A stretch of 20,360 nt of DNA from positions 1-20,360 of the IMG/VR virus record IMGVR_UViG_3300035670_001473; one strand, written 5' to 3'. The number at the start of each line of letters is the position of its first letter. Within the stretch, counting starts at the first letter, position 1. Below are positions 4,654 to 11,128 of the stretch, piece by piece. Source of the stretch: a virus. The translations under genes and the position numbers were made by a program. The notes beneath the pieces are model-generated. The model saw only the letters and a list, made by a program, of their open reading frames with translations. It searched no databases and was not told the DNA's origin.

Positions 4654-4654
4654 A

Positions 4655-4903
4655 ATGTTTAACTGGTTAAAACCCAAACGACTTGGTATCTGGAAAGACG
4701 ATAAATTATTCGATTTCGAAACTGGTGTTCTTCTGGCAGAAGTTCTGAAAAACGATAAGAATTTGTTTTACAATCTTCATCATGAAATGGAGTTCAGCTT
4801 TGAATATCATCACGGAAATGGGAAAAAAATTTTCTACCTATCCAAAGAAAATGCGATGATCGCAGCAGAGAAAAAATATAAAATCCAATTCGTACAATCT
4901 TGA
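4655..4903 (+). CDS. Hypothetical protein, 82 aa
   Basis: The ATG at 4655 comes one base after the lipoprotein stop, with no separate Shine-Dalgarno, so coupling is likely. The C-terminal half (KIFYLSKENAMIAAEKKYKI) resembles the S/T-x-x-x-A helix of the small proteins at 26-226 and 2142-2342. Its stop codon TGA (4901-4903) lies inside the -35 of the next promoter. Function unknown. Confidence 0.7.
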   Translation: MFNWLKPKRLGIWKDDKLFDFETGVLLAEVLKNDKNLFYNLHHEMEFSFEYHHGNGKKIFYLSKENAMIAAEKKYKIQFVQS

Positions 4904-4935
4904 CATTGAAGAGAGAATCCGCTATACTGGTTACA
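4900..4935 (+). promoter_or_regulatory. Sigma70-type promoter giving a near-leaderless mRNA
   Basis: TTGACA at 4900-4905, TATACT at 4923-4928, 17-base spacer. The ATG at 4937 starts 8 bases after the -10, at about +3, with no Shine-Dalgarno. Confidence 0.85.
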
Positions 4936-4936
4936 T

Positions 4937-5485
4937 ATGGCGATCATCAACTTCACCTTCAGCGAATCTGGAATTCCTGCTAACGCTCATAATGTAAAGC
5001 AGACGACTTCTCAGAACATGCCGATGTGGACGTGGGAAACTTACGTTGGATTGTGTATCCGGGATCGTGAGTATAACGGTTATCATGATTCCGATTTCTA
5101 CATGACCGTATGGAACGTAGAGAAGGGTCAACCTGAAGAAATTGAATTTGCATCTACTCGTGGTTGGTGCTATCCTTCGTTCGGTTCGTATGTGGATGCG
5201 ACTCCCGAAGTTCTGGAAGCCTATGAAAAATGGGTGAGTGCCAAGCGTGAAGTCGCTCGTTTGGCTGCAATCGAAGAAGAAAAGCGAACTCCTAAGGTTC
5301 GTAAGGAAGTCAAGGTTGTTCGTGGCCGGAAGGTTCCGATTGGAACGCTTGGTCGGGTTTTCTGGATTGGATCGAATCATTGGGGGACCAGCGTCGGAAT
5401 CGAAACTGCCTCTGGTGATCGACACTTTACTTCGATTAAAAATGTCGAAGTTATCCTTGACATTAACGAAACGGTTGAGGTATAA
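4937..5485 (+). CDS. Hypothetical protein, 182 aa, C-terminal SH3/KOW-like segment
   Basis: The N-terminal half is rich in aromatic residues and acidic turns (WTWETYVGLCIRDREYNGYH). A charged helix follows at about 95-120 (YEKWVSAKREVARLAAIEEE), then a beta-rich C-terminus beginning VVRGRKVPIGTLGRVFWIG and ending TSIKNVEVILD. The last part has the G-x-x-G-x-V pattern of small SH3/KOW-like domains; this is a fold guess only. It has its own promoter at 4900 and is predicted leaderless. The last codons overlap the next promoter, and the TAA stop is part of its TATAAT box. Confidence 0.75.
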   Translation: MAIINFTFSESGIPANAHNVKQTTSQNMPMWTWETYVGLCIRDREYNGYHDSDFYMTVWNVEKGQPEEIEFASTRGWCYPSFGSYVDATPEVLEAYEKWVSAKREVARLAAIEEEKRTPKVRKEVKVVRGRKVPIGTLGRVFWIGSNHWGTSVGIETASGDRHFTSIKNVEVILDINETVEV

Positions 5486-5493
5486 TAATTATA
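5457..5493 (+). promoter_or_regulatory. Sigma70-type promoter inside the end of a gene, leaderless output
   Basis: TTGACA at 5457-5462 and TATAAT at 5481-5486, 18-base spacer. The -10 contains the stop codon of the upstream gene. The ATG at 5493 sits exactly at the predicted +1. Confidence 0.75.
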
Positions 5494-5732
5494 TGGTAAC
5501 AAACAACACTCCAAAAAACGGTTGGCTTCCGATTGATAGTTGTCCAAAATTCACTTACTCCAATTATGATATTTGGACTTCGGCTGGTAGATATGCCGAC
5601 GTAATCTGGAAAGAGAACGACATTTACGGTGGTGCCTTCTATGCATGGAACACGAGCACTGGATGGTGGGATGACAAGATAGATCTTATCGTCACACACT
5701 GGATGCCAGTACCTCTAGGACCGGAAAACTAA
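5493..5732 (+). CDS. DUF551-like protein, 79 aa
   Basis: The ATG at 5493 is placed by the promoter just upstream; the longer open frame from 5238 lies inside the previous gene. The pattern NGWLPIDSCP near the start, a central W/Y-rich strand region and the end IVTHWMPVPLGPEN match DUF551, a short domain (W-I-x-x-x-x-P ... THW-x-P-x-P) found in many phages and prophages with no known activity. The mRNA is predicted to be leaderless. Confidence 0.75.
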   Translation: MVTNNTPKNGWLPIDSCPKFTYSNYDIWTSAGRYADVIWKENDIYGGAFYAWNTSTGWWDDKIDLIVTHWMPVPLGPEN

Positions 5733-5735
5733 TTT

Positions 5736-6044
5736 ATGAGCAAAAAACAATACGACATATTTTTGGCGATTCAGATGTACAAGTCGAAGTTCGCTCCTAC
5801 GACCGAAGGATGCCGTATCTTTTCCTACTTGTTCGATCCTGAAGGTGATCGATCTTGTCTAGGTATATATCTGACTGATATCCCTTACCAAGAATTCATC
5901 TGGAATATTGCTTCCTTGACTGCATTAAATTGTTTAGATTGGTGTGTTGATTCTTATCTTTCCCAGATACCCAATTACGGTATCGTCGAATTGGGAAATA
6001 ATTCAATCGTTTTCTTTCCGGATATATCAGGAACGGAGTTTTAA
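5736..6044 (+). CDS. Hypothetical protein, 102 aa
   Basis: Begins three bases after the previous stop; only a weak GGAAAA precedes it. It is a mixed alpha/beta-looking sequence with several cysteines (C26, C41, C64, C69) and a hydrophobic, aromatic-rich middle. No family recognised. It is directly abutted by the paralogue array that starts at 6045. Confidence 0.7.
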   Translation: MSKKQYDIFLAIQMYKSKFAPTTEGCRIFSYLFDPEGDRSCLGIYLTDIPYQEFIWNIASLTALNCLDWCVDSYLSQIPNYGIVELGNNSIVFFPDISGTEF

Positions 6045-6407
6045 ATGAAATCAAAAAATCATCCACCCAAGCCTAAGAGAAGAACAATCGAAACAGAAGT
6101 TGCATCTGCTGATTATGTATTTGATGTCGTGGATGGGTATTCTCCGGAAGAAGCCTGTAATAATTTGAGAGAATTGTTTAAATCAAAACTTGTAAATTAC
6201 AAACCAACAACCGAATCCAGTGAACTGAAATTCCGCATTCGTGCATATTATGACTCAGACCCTTTGATTAGTATTATCGAAGTGAGACCACAAACCGATG
6301 AAGAGTATCAAAAAGATCTGGATGAGTGGAAGACAACAAAGAAGAAGATAACTGATAAAGAATACCAACAGTATCTTGATCTGAAGAGGAAATTTGAGAA
6401 TGCATAA
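6045..6407 (+). CDS. Paralogue array member 1, acidic hypothetical protein, 120 aa
   Basis: First member of a tandem family with 6593-6856 and 6861-7259. Shared plan: basic N-terminus (PKPKRRTIETEV), a helix with P-E/K-x-A-C (YSPEEACNNLRELF), a central strand, then EVRPQTDEEYQ, and a C-terminal charged helix (ITDKEYQQYLDLKRKFEN). GGAG precedes the ATG, which follows the previous stop directly. Function unknown; the size and expression context suggest an early host-interaction protein, which is inference. Confidence 0.7.
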   Translation: MKSKNHPPKPKRRTIETEVASADYVFDVVDGYSPEEACNNLRELFKSKLVNYKPTTESSELKFRIRAYYDSDPLISIIEVRPQTDEEYQKDLDEWKTTKKKITDKEYQQYLDLKRKFENA

Positions 6408-6603
6408 ACCAGAACATTCCGCACATAAGTTACTTTGGGAAATTGATATTTGCGAAATGGATGGTTGGTCGTTGAGTGAATTCATTGACCATTTCTATGA
6501 GTTAAAGTTCAAACTTAGGGAAAAGAATGTCGGAATCAAATACATTGATACTGAAGGCACAAAACTAAGAATCATGAGTACATTGGAGTCATATGACATC
6601 TAA
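6400..6603 (+). CDS. Hypothetical protein, 67 aa, possibly a diverged array member
   Basis: The ATG at 6400 overlaps the end of the previous gene by 8 bases and follows GAGGAAA; this is preferred to a TTG at 6394. The sequence MDGWSLSEFIDHFYELKFKL, then a strand (GTKLRIMSTLE), resembles the central helix-strand part of its neighbours (YSPEEACNNLRELFKSKL), so it may be a shortened, diverged copy. Its end overlaps the start of the next gene by 11 bases. Confidence 0.65.
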   Translation: MHKPEHSAHKLLWEIDICEMDGWSLSEFIDHFYELKFKLREKNVGIKYIDTEGTKLRIMSTLESYDI

Positions 6604-6856
6604 GAAACCAACAAAGCGTGTTATTTCGAACATAATTACGTCAATCGATCATTTTGACGATTTATTGTTTTCCTCTCTAAACGGAGAACATCCGAAAAAA
6701 GCTTGCGAACTATTATATAACAAGTTAATGGAAGCAGCCGAAGGAAGCAAACACAAAGAATCTCTCATTGTAGCATTATATTATGATGAGGGCGATTTGG
6801 TAGTTGATCTTGTGGAAAAGCGAATACAAACAGATGAGGAATCGGAAAGGGTGTAA
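6593..6856 (+). CDS. Paralogue array member, truncated, 87 aa
   Basis: Aligns by eye with the proteins at 6045 and 6861: basic start (KKPTKRVISNIITSI), HPKKACELLYNKLMEAAEGS, SLIVALYYDEGDL, VEKRIQTDEE. It stops seven residues after QTDEE, just where the relatives continue with a 30-40 residue charged helix, so the C-terminal helix has been lost. GGAG precedes the ATG. Confidence 0.7.
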   Translation: MTSKKPTKRVISNIITSIDHFDDLLFSSLNGEHPKKACELLYNKLMEAAEGSKHKESLIVALYYDEGDLVVDLVEKRIQTDEESERV

Positions 6857-6860
6857 ATGA

Positions 6861-7259
6861 ATGAGCAATCTACGGGCAAAGCCGCAACGTCGAATGATTG
6901 ATGATTATATAGTCGAAATTCAAGATTATGAATTGCAACCAATAATTGACCTGAAGCACCCGAAGAAGGCGTGTGAAGATTTGTATGCTTTTTTTATGGA
7001 AGCGGCTCACGGTTGTCAGAACCCAGATTCTTTGGTTCTGACAACACATTGTTGCGAAGGCGATGTATTCAGTATAGACATTATCGAACGAAGACTTCAG
7101 ACAGACGAAGAATTCGAATACGAGCTTAAAGAGTGGGAAAAAGTAACCTCGATGATTGAGGAGAATAGAAAGAAACAGCAATTAGAAGAGTATCAACAAT
7201 ATCTTCTTCTGAAAAAGAAATATGAAGAAGACATGAAGAATCTTTCGCTTGACATCTGA
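6861..7259 (+). CDS. Paralogue array member, full length, 132 aa
   Basis: The closest relative of the preceding gene: HPKKACEDLYAFFMEAAHG versus HPKKACELLYNKLMEAAEG, then SLVLTTHCCEGDV and IIERRLQTDEEFEYELKEWE. The C-terminus is a long charged helix (QLEEYQQYLLLKKKYEEDMK), similar to that of the 6045 protein. GGAAAGGGTG precedes the ATG. The stop (7257-7259) overlaps the promoter region starting at 7249. Function unknown. Confidence 0.75.
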   Translation: MSNLRAKPQRRMIDDYIVEIQDYELQPIIDLKHPKKACEDLYAFFMEAAHGCQNPDSLVLTTHCCEGDVFSIDIIERRLQTDEEFEYELKEWEKVTSMIEENRKKQQLEEYQQYLLLKKKYEEDMKNLSLDI

Positions 7260-7284
7260 TTCGATTTAAGATATAATAGAAATA
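7249..7284 (+). promoter_or_regulatory. Sigma70-type promoter with consensus -10, leaderless output
   Basis: TTGACA at 7249-7254, TATAAT at 7272-7277, 17-base spacer. The ATG at 7284 begins 6 bases after the -10, at the predicted +1, with no Shine-Dalgarno. Confidence 0.88.
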
Positions 7285-8015
7285 TGGAAAACTACTACAT
7301 CGTCATTCCGGATATTCATCTTCAGTATGACAGAGTTATTTCAATTGTTCGATCTTCTCTAGTGCAAGATGCCGAGAAAGTTATCTTCCTGGGTGATTAT
7401 TTCGACTCGTTTGATTATGGACACGAGGTTCAGAGAATCTGTAATTTCTTGAATGCGAATGTAGATAATCCTGATTGGGTTTTCTTGATTGGTAATCACG
7501 ACGTACATTACTTCTCACCTAATTGCAAATATCGCTGTTCTGGTTGGAACGAAAAATCTCAGATTATTATCGATTATAATTTGAAGTTTGATCCACGAGA
7601 TAAGATGAAATACATTCATCATGAGAGAATTTCGAGTCAGGATGTTATCTTCTCTCATGCTGGTTTGCACCCCAGTCTTGCTCCATTGAATCTAGATTCT
7701 GATCCAGAAACGGCAGTCTCGGACATTAATGCAAAGATCGATACGTATTCATCAGATGAAAATCCATACATTGCGGCAGGGCGAGATCGTGGTGGTAATG
7801 CTCTGGTTGGTGGATTGACCTGGATGGATTTCTATTCGTTCGAGCCAATTTCCGGGATTAATCAAATTGTTGGTCATTCTACTTTCTCTACCCCTGCTTG
7901 GAACAACATCGAAGGTTCTAAGAACATATGTATCGATACTAACTTAAATCATATTCTCCGGATTAATCTTGAGACAAATGCCTGGACGGTACACCATATA
8001 AATTTGTTTATTTGA
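7284..8015 (+). CDS. Calcineurin-like metallophosphoesterase, 243 aa
   Basis: All signature motifs of the metallophosphoesterase superfamily are visible: PDIH (9-12), GDYFD (37-41), GNHD (70-73), SHAG (124-127) and GHS (197-199). These coordinate two metal ions to hydrolyse phosphomonoesters or diesters. The length and GDYFD/GNHD spacing fit phage serine/threonine phosphatase-like enzymes of the lambda PP type, though a nucleotide substrate cannot be excluded. It has its own near-consensus promoter, and the start codon is at the predicted transcription start, so the mRNA should be leaderless. Confidence 0.9.
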   Translation: MENYYIVIPDIHLQYDRVISIVRSSLVQDAEKVIFLGDYFDSFDYGHEVQRICNFLNANVDNPDWVFLIGNHDVHYFSPNCKYRCSGWNEKSQIIIDYNLKFDPRDKMKYIHHERISSQDVIFSHAGLHPSLAPLNLDSDPETAVSDINAKIDTYSSDENPYIAAGRDRGGNALVGGLTWMDFYSFEPISGINQIVGHSTFSTPAWNNIEGSKNICIDTNLNHILRINLETNAWTVHHINLFI

Positions 8016-8130
8016 TTTTGGCAGTATATACAGGAACAGACAAAGTCTGACACAAATCGTTCGCCTTTGATTCTTTGTCAGAGAGAATCTATAGGAAAGC
8101 GGGGACAAAAAGTTTCCTCGCCTGCCAAAA
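8016..8130 (+). ncRNA. Structured RNA segment closed by a 9-bp stem
   Basis: There is no gene between the stop at 8015 and the ATG at 8163. TTTTGGCAG (8016-8024) is perfectly complementary to CTGCCAAAA (8122-8130). Inside are CAGAC/GTCTG (8037-8049, 3-base loop), GATTCT/AGAATC (8069-8089) and AGGAAA/TTTCCT (8093-8118), the last competing with 8099-8104/8116-8121. Three hairpins within a closing stem give a cloverleaf outline, but no tRNA consensus bases are present. It would be the 3' end of the phosphoesterase transcript and stops just before the next promoter. Confidence 0.5.
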
Positions 8131-8133
8131 AAC

Positions 8134-8162
8134 TTGACATTCGACGAAAGGTGCGCTATACT
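8134..8162 (+). promoter_or_regulatory. Sigma70-type promoter abutting an ATG
   Basis: TTGACA at 8134-8139, TATACT at 8157-8162, 17-base spacer. The next base begins the ATG of the following gene, so initiation at the usual distance would fall inside the coding sequence at about 8169. Confidence 0.75.
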
Positions 8163-8519
8163 ATGAATATAAAATGGTTTAAAAAAACGGAAACAAAAAC
8201 TATCTACTCCAATACCGTAGAAGTTGAGCATCAACTAAAAAATGGTCAAAAAGTATCCGATGCCTTCTGGCCATCATCATATAACATAATGAATGATGTG
8301 TATGTAATGAGTGGAAAGGATAGATTTGAATCGTTCTTATCCAGGAACAACGTATTCGTTTCTTTCGTAAATTGGTATGTACACTCCTCGGAAATCGAGA
8401 GGGTTGAGATTGTGTCCAATAAAAGTTGTTCACAGGAGTGGAAGAGGAGCGTTTGGTTCTGGCTTTTTAAGGGTGAGTGGGAAAAAGTTAGTGAGTGGGA
8501 AGTCGTAGACACACCATGA
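8163..8519 (+). CDS. Hypothetical protein, 118 aa
   Basis: The start is taken as MNIKWFKK at 8163; the frame is open back to 8067, but that part is the structured RNA and promoter. The same opening MNIKW occurs in the next small gene at 8516, supporting this start. The protein has KTIYSNTVEVEHQLKNGQKV near the start and a Trp-rich C-terminus (WKRSVWFWLFKGEWEKVSEW). No family recognised. The promoter directly upstream cannot easily produce an mRNA containing this ATG, so readthrough from upstream may supply it. It ends in an ATGA overlap with the next gene. Confidence 0.65.
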   Translation: MNIKWFKKTETKTIYSNTVEVEHQLKNGQKVSDAFWPSSYNIMNDVYVMSGKDRFESFLSRNNVFVSFVNWYVHSSEIERVEIVSNKSCSQEWKRSVWFWLFKGEWEKVSEWEVVDTP

Positions 8520-8632
8520 ATATAAAATGGTGTTTCTTAGAAAGAACAAATAAGATCTATCCTATTTTTGATGTGACACAAACATCGACGAATACGGTAG
8601 TGATCTGCTTGGAAATGTACATCTATGTTTAA
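8516..8632 (+). CDS. Short ORF, 38 aa, N-terminus like the preceding gene
   Basis: ATG in an ATGA overlap with the upstream stop; it ends TAA at 8630-8632, overlapping the start of the next gene at 8625. The first 15 bases repeat those of the 8163 gene (MNIKW), and TNKIYPIFDVTQ echoes TKTIYSNTVEVE, so it may be a shrunken duplicate. The overlapping start and stop on both sides argue that it is translated. Confidence 0.5.
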   Translation: MNIKWCFLERTNKIYPIFDVTQTSTNTVVICLEMYIYV

Positions 8633-8849
8633 GAAAAATGATCGTGTTTTAGTTCGTTCATTGCATGATGGTATGACCCATGAAGGAACTATTCGATGTA
8701 TCTCTGTTAATATGGCTCCTGTGACTGATGCAATCTATATTGTGGAATTGGACCAAAACAATCCTTGGAATTCTGAGTTTGAATTCGTCGCAGTTTCACT
8801 ACAAGCCACACATTATCATACAACCTCGTCTTGTCTAACACTAATTTAG
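8625..8849 (+). CDS. Tandem duplicate A, SH3-like small protein, 74 aa
   Basis: Nearly identical in plan to the next gene: KKNDRVLVRSLHDGMTHEGTI, then RCISVNMAPV, IYIVELDQNNPW and a C-terminal SCLTLI. Alternating short strands and the KNDRVLV...G.I pattern suggest a small SH3/KOW-like beta barrel; function unknown. Compared with its copy it has about 10 extra residues (QATHYHTTSS) before the last strand. The ATG overlaps the end of the 38-aa ORF. Confidence 0.75.
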   Translation: MFKKNDRVLVRSLHDGMTHEGTIRCISVNMAPVTDAIYIVELDQNNPWNSEFEFVAVSLQATHYHTTSSCLTLI

Positions 8850-8861
8850 GATAGAAATCAT

Positions 8862-9062
8862 ATGTTTAATAAAAATGATCGTGTGCTAATTCATTCTTTC
8901 GGTGATGGTAAATCTCATAAGGGAACTATCCGGGGAATTTCTGTCAATATGGCTCCTGTGGTTGTGATTTATATTGTAGAATTAGATCCAAACAATCCCT
9001 GGGAATCTGAGTTTGATTTTATCACAGTTCCTACTGCTTGTTTGACACTGATCGGAGAATGA
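8862..9062 (+). CDS. Tandem duplicate B, SH3-like small protein, 66 aa
   Basis: Duplicate of the gene at 8625: KNDRVLIHSFGDGKSHKGTI, then RGISVNMAPV, IYIVELDPNNPW and ACLTLIGE. More than half the residues match by eye, with identical blocks (ISVNMAPV, YIVELD). AGGATAGAA precedes the ATG. It ends 10 bases before a tRNA. Confidence 0.75.
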   Translation: MFNKNDRVLIHSFGDGKSHKGTIRGISVNMAPVVVIYIVELDPNNPWESEFDFITVPTACLTLIGE

Positions 9063-9072
9063 AAAAGAAATT

Positions 9073-9151
9073 GCTCCTATAGCTCAATTGGTTAGCAGCG
9101 CCCTGCTCATAACAGGTGAGGTTCTAGGTTCAAGTCCTAGTGGGAGCACCA
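9073..9151 (+). tRNA. tRNA with anticodon CAT (Met or Ile2)
   Basis: The acceptor GCTCCTA pairs with TGGGAGC (one G-T and A-T pairs), followed by A and CCA. The anticodon loop is CTCATAA with CAT at 9108-9110; the stem CCCTG/CAGGT has one mismatch at its base. T-arm CTAGG-TTCAAGT-CCTAG. The gene could be elongator Met or an Ile tRNA whose C34 becomes lysidine; the sequence alone does not decide. The first acceptor pair is G-C, which argues against initiator Met. Confidence 0.85.
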
Positions 9152-9158
9152 AAAATAT

Positions 9159-9285
9159 AGCGAGGTAGCTCAATTGGACAGAGCGCCGTCCACGAAGGCG
9201 GGGCGTCGAAGGGTCGAAATCAGAACCATGGATAACTGACTAGATGAATAGACTGGTGTTGGTTCAAATCCAACCCTCGCAACCA
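9159..9285 (+). tRNA. tRNA-like gene with about 50 extra nucleotides
   Basis: GCGAGG (9160-9165) pairs with CCTCGC (9275-9280), followed by AA and CCA; the outermost 1-72 position is A-A. D-arm GCTC/GAGC and T-arm GTTGG-TTCAAAT-CCAAC (9258-9274) are perfect. The anticodon-arm position offers CCGTC/GGCGG (9186-9201) with a 6-base loop CACGAA, lacking U33. Between it and the T-stem lie 56 nt instead of about 5. Either the variable region carries an insert or an intron interrupts the anticodon region; the amino acid cannot be assigned (ACG, Arg, is one reading). Confidence 0.6.
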
Positions 9286-9301
9286 AAAAAGAAAGGTTCA
9301 T

Positions 9302-9538
9302 ATGAGTCGTAGACGAATTAGACGTAGTGTTGCAATTGATGTAATTCTTCAAGTGATTAAGTCAAGAGGATTTTTCTGGTGCGACTGGATTAGTGATGGA
9401 CCGACACGTTCTAAATGTAAAGAATTAATTGATCGTGGTTTGATCGTGGAAAGTTTCCGAAATAAACACGGTGTTGAATACAAATTAGCAAAAGACAACA
9501 AACCCAAGAAAGAAAACCATGGAACACAAACTATATAA
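9302..9538 (+). CDS. Possible winged-helix DNA-binding protein, 78 aa
   Basis: AAAGGT precedes the ATG. The sequence opens with a basic stretch (MSRRRIRRSVAIDVILQVIK), followed by a helix, TRSKCKELIDRGLIVESF, and GVEYKLAK. The helix-turn-helix-wing look (recognition-like helix with K-x-L-I-x-x-G-L-I, then a beta hairpin) suggests a small winged-helix protein, but this is a fold impression. The end overlaps the next gene by 20 bases. Confidence 0.6.
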   Translation: MSRRRIRRSVAIDVILQVIKSRGFFWCDWISDGPTRSKCKELIDRGLIVESFRNKHGVEYKLAKDNKPKKENHGTQTI

Positions 9539-9854
9539 TCACCCACATCATCAACAAACACGTAATATCGTATCTAATTTTGATGCGGCCGTCACTGAGT
9601 TATTGGCTAGAAAGCACGATCTCATACGGGAACAGAGGCGGACCGTTCTGGATAAATTGGTGAGAACTTTGTATGAAATTCGGGATTCTTGTGAACATTC
9701 AATTACCGGAACCCCTGGATATGGGGCACACTGTATTGGTTGTGGAGAACGGTTTGGTTGGTATTGTGAAGAATCTCCATCGCTAATGTGTGAATATGAT
9801 GATGAATATCCAGAATATTGTATCTATTGTGGAGAACCAGAAGAAAGAAAATAA
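9519..9854 (+). CDS. Zinc-finger-like hypothetical protein, 111 aa
   Basis: The N-terminal half is helical and basic (LLARKHDLIREQRRTVLDKL). The C-terminal half carries CEHS, CIGC (about 73-76) and CIYC (about 102-105), a CxxC...CxxC zinc-binding arrangement inside a very acidic region (CEYDDEYPEYCIYCGEPEE). The start overlaps the preceding gene by 20 bases in another frame. No family recognised. Confidence 0.7.
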   Translation: MEHKLYNHPHHQQTRNIVSNFDAAVTELLARKHDLIREQRRTVLDKLVRTLYEIRDSCEHSITGTPGYGAHCIGCGERFGWYCEESPSLMCEYDDEYPEYCIYCGEPEERK

Positions 9855-9866
9855 CATACTCTCTTC

Positions 9867-9902
9867 TTGACTTTTAAGAAAAAATGCGTTAGAATAAATT
9901 AA
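9867..9902 (+). promoter_or_regulatory. Sigma70-type promoter upstream of a tRNA
   Basis: TTGACT at 9867-9872 and TAGAAT at 9890-9895, 17-base spacer. The predicted start at about 9902 is at the first base of the tRNA (9903), so this promoter would give a tRNA transcript with little or no 5' leader. Confidence 0.7.
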
Positions 9903-9979
9903 GCCCACGTAGTCCAATTGGCAGAGGCGGCAGGCTCAAACCCTGTATAGTGTGAGTTCGAATCTCACCGTGGGCACCA
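9903..9979 (+). tRNA. tRNA with anticodon CAA (Leu) but a short variable loop
   Basis: The acceptor GCCCACG pairs with CGTGGGC, followed by A and CCA. Anticodon arm GCAGG-CTCAAAC-CCTGT with CAA at 9937-9939, and T-arm GTGAG-TTCGAAT-CTCAC. CAA reads UUG (Leu), yet the variable loop is only 5 nt (ATAGT), whereas leucine tRNAs normally have a long variable arm. Identity is by anticodon only. Confidence 0.85.
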
Positions 9980-10006
9980 AAAATTAAACCACCTAGGAAT
10001 TATATT

Positions 10007-11128
10007 ATGTCATATTTTGTGCGTTCGGGTAATGGGTATTCAGTAGCATCTAAGACTTCTTTTGTGTATGAAAACAATCTTCCAGCAGGAACTTATGTAA
10101 TTAAACAAGATCTTATGTCTCGTCAATTCCGGTTGGAGATCGTAGATGATTTCTCAGTAACCCATAAGTTATATGGTAATACGATTAGTAATGCCGAGCG
10201 AATTATCAATACATTCAATTCCCGCCCCAATTCGACTGGTATCATGCTCTGCGGAGAAAAGGGATCTGGTAAGACTCTTTTAGCGAAGATGATCTCTATT
10301 ATGTGTCGAGAATCGAATATTCCGACAATCATCATTAATGAGCCTCATTGTGGCGATGATTTCAATACTTTTCTCCAAACCATCGACCAGGAATGTGTCG
10401 TAATCTTCGATGAATTTGAGAAGGAATATGGTGATCGTAAGGCACAGGAAGCGGTCTTAACTCTACTTGATGGTGTTTATCCTTCGAAGAAGATGTTTAT
10501 CTTAACCGTGAACGATAAGTTTCGAATCGATACGAATATGAAGAATCGTCCGGGTAGAATTTATTACATGTTAGATTTTAATGGACTTGAATTGGATTTC
10601 ATTCGTGAATATTGCATGGAGAACTTGAATAACAAGAACCATATTGAATCTATCTGTAAGGTTTCGCAGATCTTTGATTCGTTCAATTTCGATATGCTGA
10701 AGGCAGTTGTTGAAGAAATGAATCGTTATAACGAATCAGTAAATGAAGTTATGAAATTCATCAACACGAAACCAGAGTTTAATAATGGCACTGAATATGA
10801 TGTTGAAATTAAACTAGCGAAGACACAATCCAGGATTGATGGGATTATCGGAGATTATTCTCTTGATCCGGAAGAAGTGTTTGCAGATAACATGAAATAT
10901 ACGAGAAAGCGAACTATTAATCCGCTGTCTTTGGGTGATGATGGTATCGATTTCTCGGTATATTTCCAAAATGGACGTTTCGATAATTTGGGTTATCACA
11001 TTACATTCGTGGATAATGATTTGATTGATATAAATCAGCACGAGAATTCTTTCACTTATCTCAATGGCGATGGTGACAAGCTCATCTTAAAGAAGGCGAA
11101 GAAAACACATTTCGCCTATGCATTCTGA
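10007..11128 (+). CDS. AAA+ family ATPase, 373 aa
   Basis: The Walker A motif GEKGSGKT lies at residues 83-90 and Walker B VVIFDEFE at 131-138; a conserved Asn-like sensor sits in ILTVNDKFRID and an arginine in KNRPGRIYY. About 80 N-terminal residues of beta character precede the ATPase core, and the C-terminus (about 270-373) holds a second beta-rich domain. It resembles phage AAA ATPases of unknown target, possibly a remodelling or DNA-metabolism factor. AGGAATT precedes the ATG. It leads an operon with an exonuclease six bases downstream. Confidence 0.85.
   Translation: MSYFVRSGNGYSVASKTSFVYENNLPAGTYVIKQDLMSRQFRLEIVDDFSVTHKLYGNTISNAERIINTFNSRPNSTGIMLCGEKGSGKTLLAKMISIMCRESNIPTIIINEPHCGDDFNTFLQTIDQECVVIFDEFEKEYGDRKAQEAVLTLLDGVYPSKKMFILTVNDKFRIDTNMKNRPGRIYYMLDFNGLELDFIREYCMENLNNKNHIESICKVSQIFDSFNFDMLKAVVEEMNRYNESVNEVMKFINTKPEFNNGTEYDVEIKLAKTQSRIDGIIGDYSLDPEEVFADNMKYTRKRTINPLSLGDDGIDFSVYFQNGRFDNLGYHITFVDNDLIDINQHENSFTYLNGDGDKLILKKAKKTHFAYAF

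Noticed and set aside
4931-5425. 164-codon minus-strand frame opposite the 182-aa gene
   Set aside because: A shadow frame of a well-supported plus-strand gene with promoter and sensible composition; no ribosome-binding site or family.
5238-5492. Upstream extension of the DUF551-like frame
   Set aside because: It lies wholly inside the 4937-5485 gene in another frame; the conserved domain begins at 5493.
8016-8130. tmRNA or tRNA reading of the closed-stem element
   Set aside because: GGCAG/CTGCC plus A looks like an acceptor, but there is no TTC-type T-loop, no D-loop GG and no tag-peptide frame.
8067-8162. Upstream extension of the 118-aa protein
   Set aside because: It would run through the structured segment and promoter; MNIKW at 8163 is repeated as a start in the next gene.
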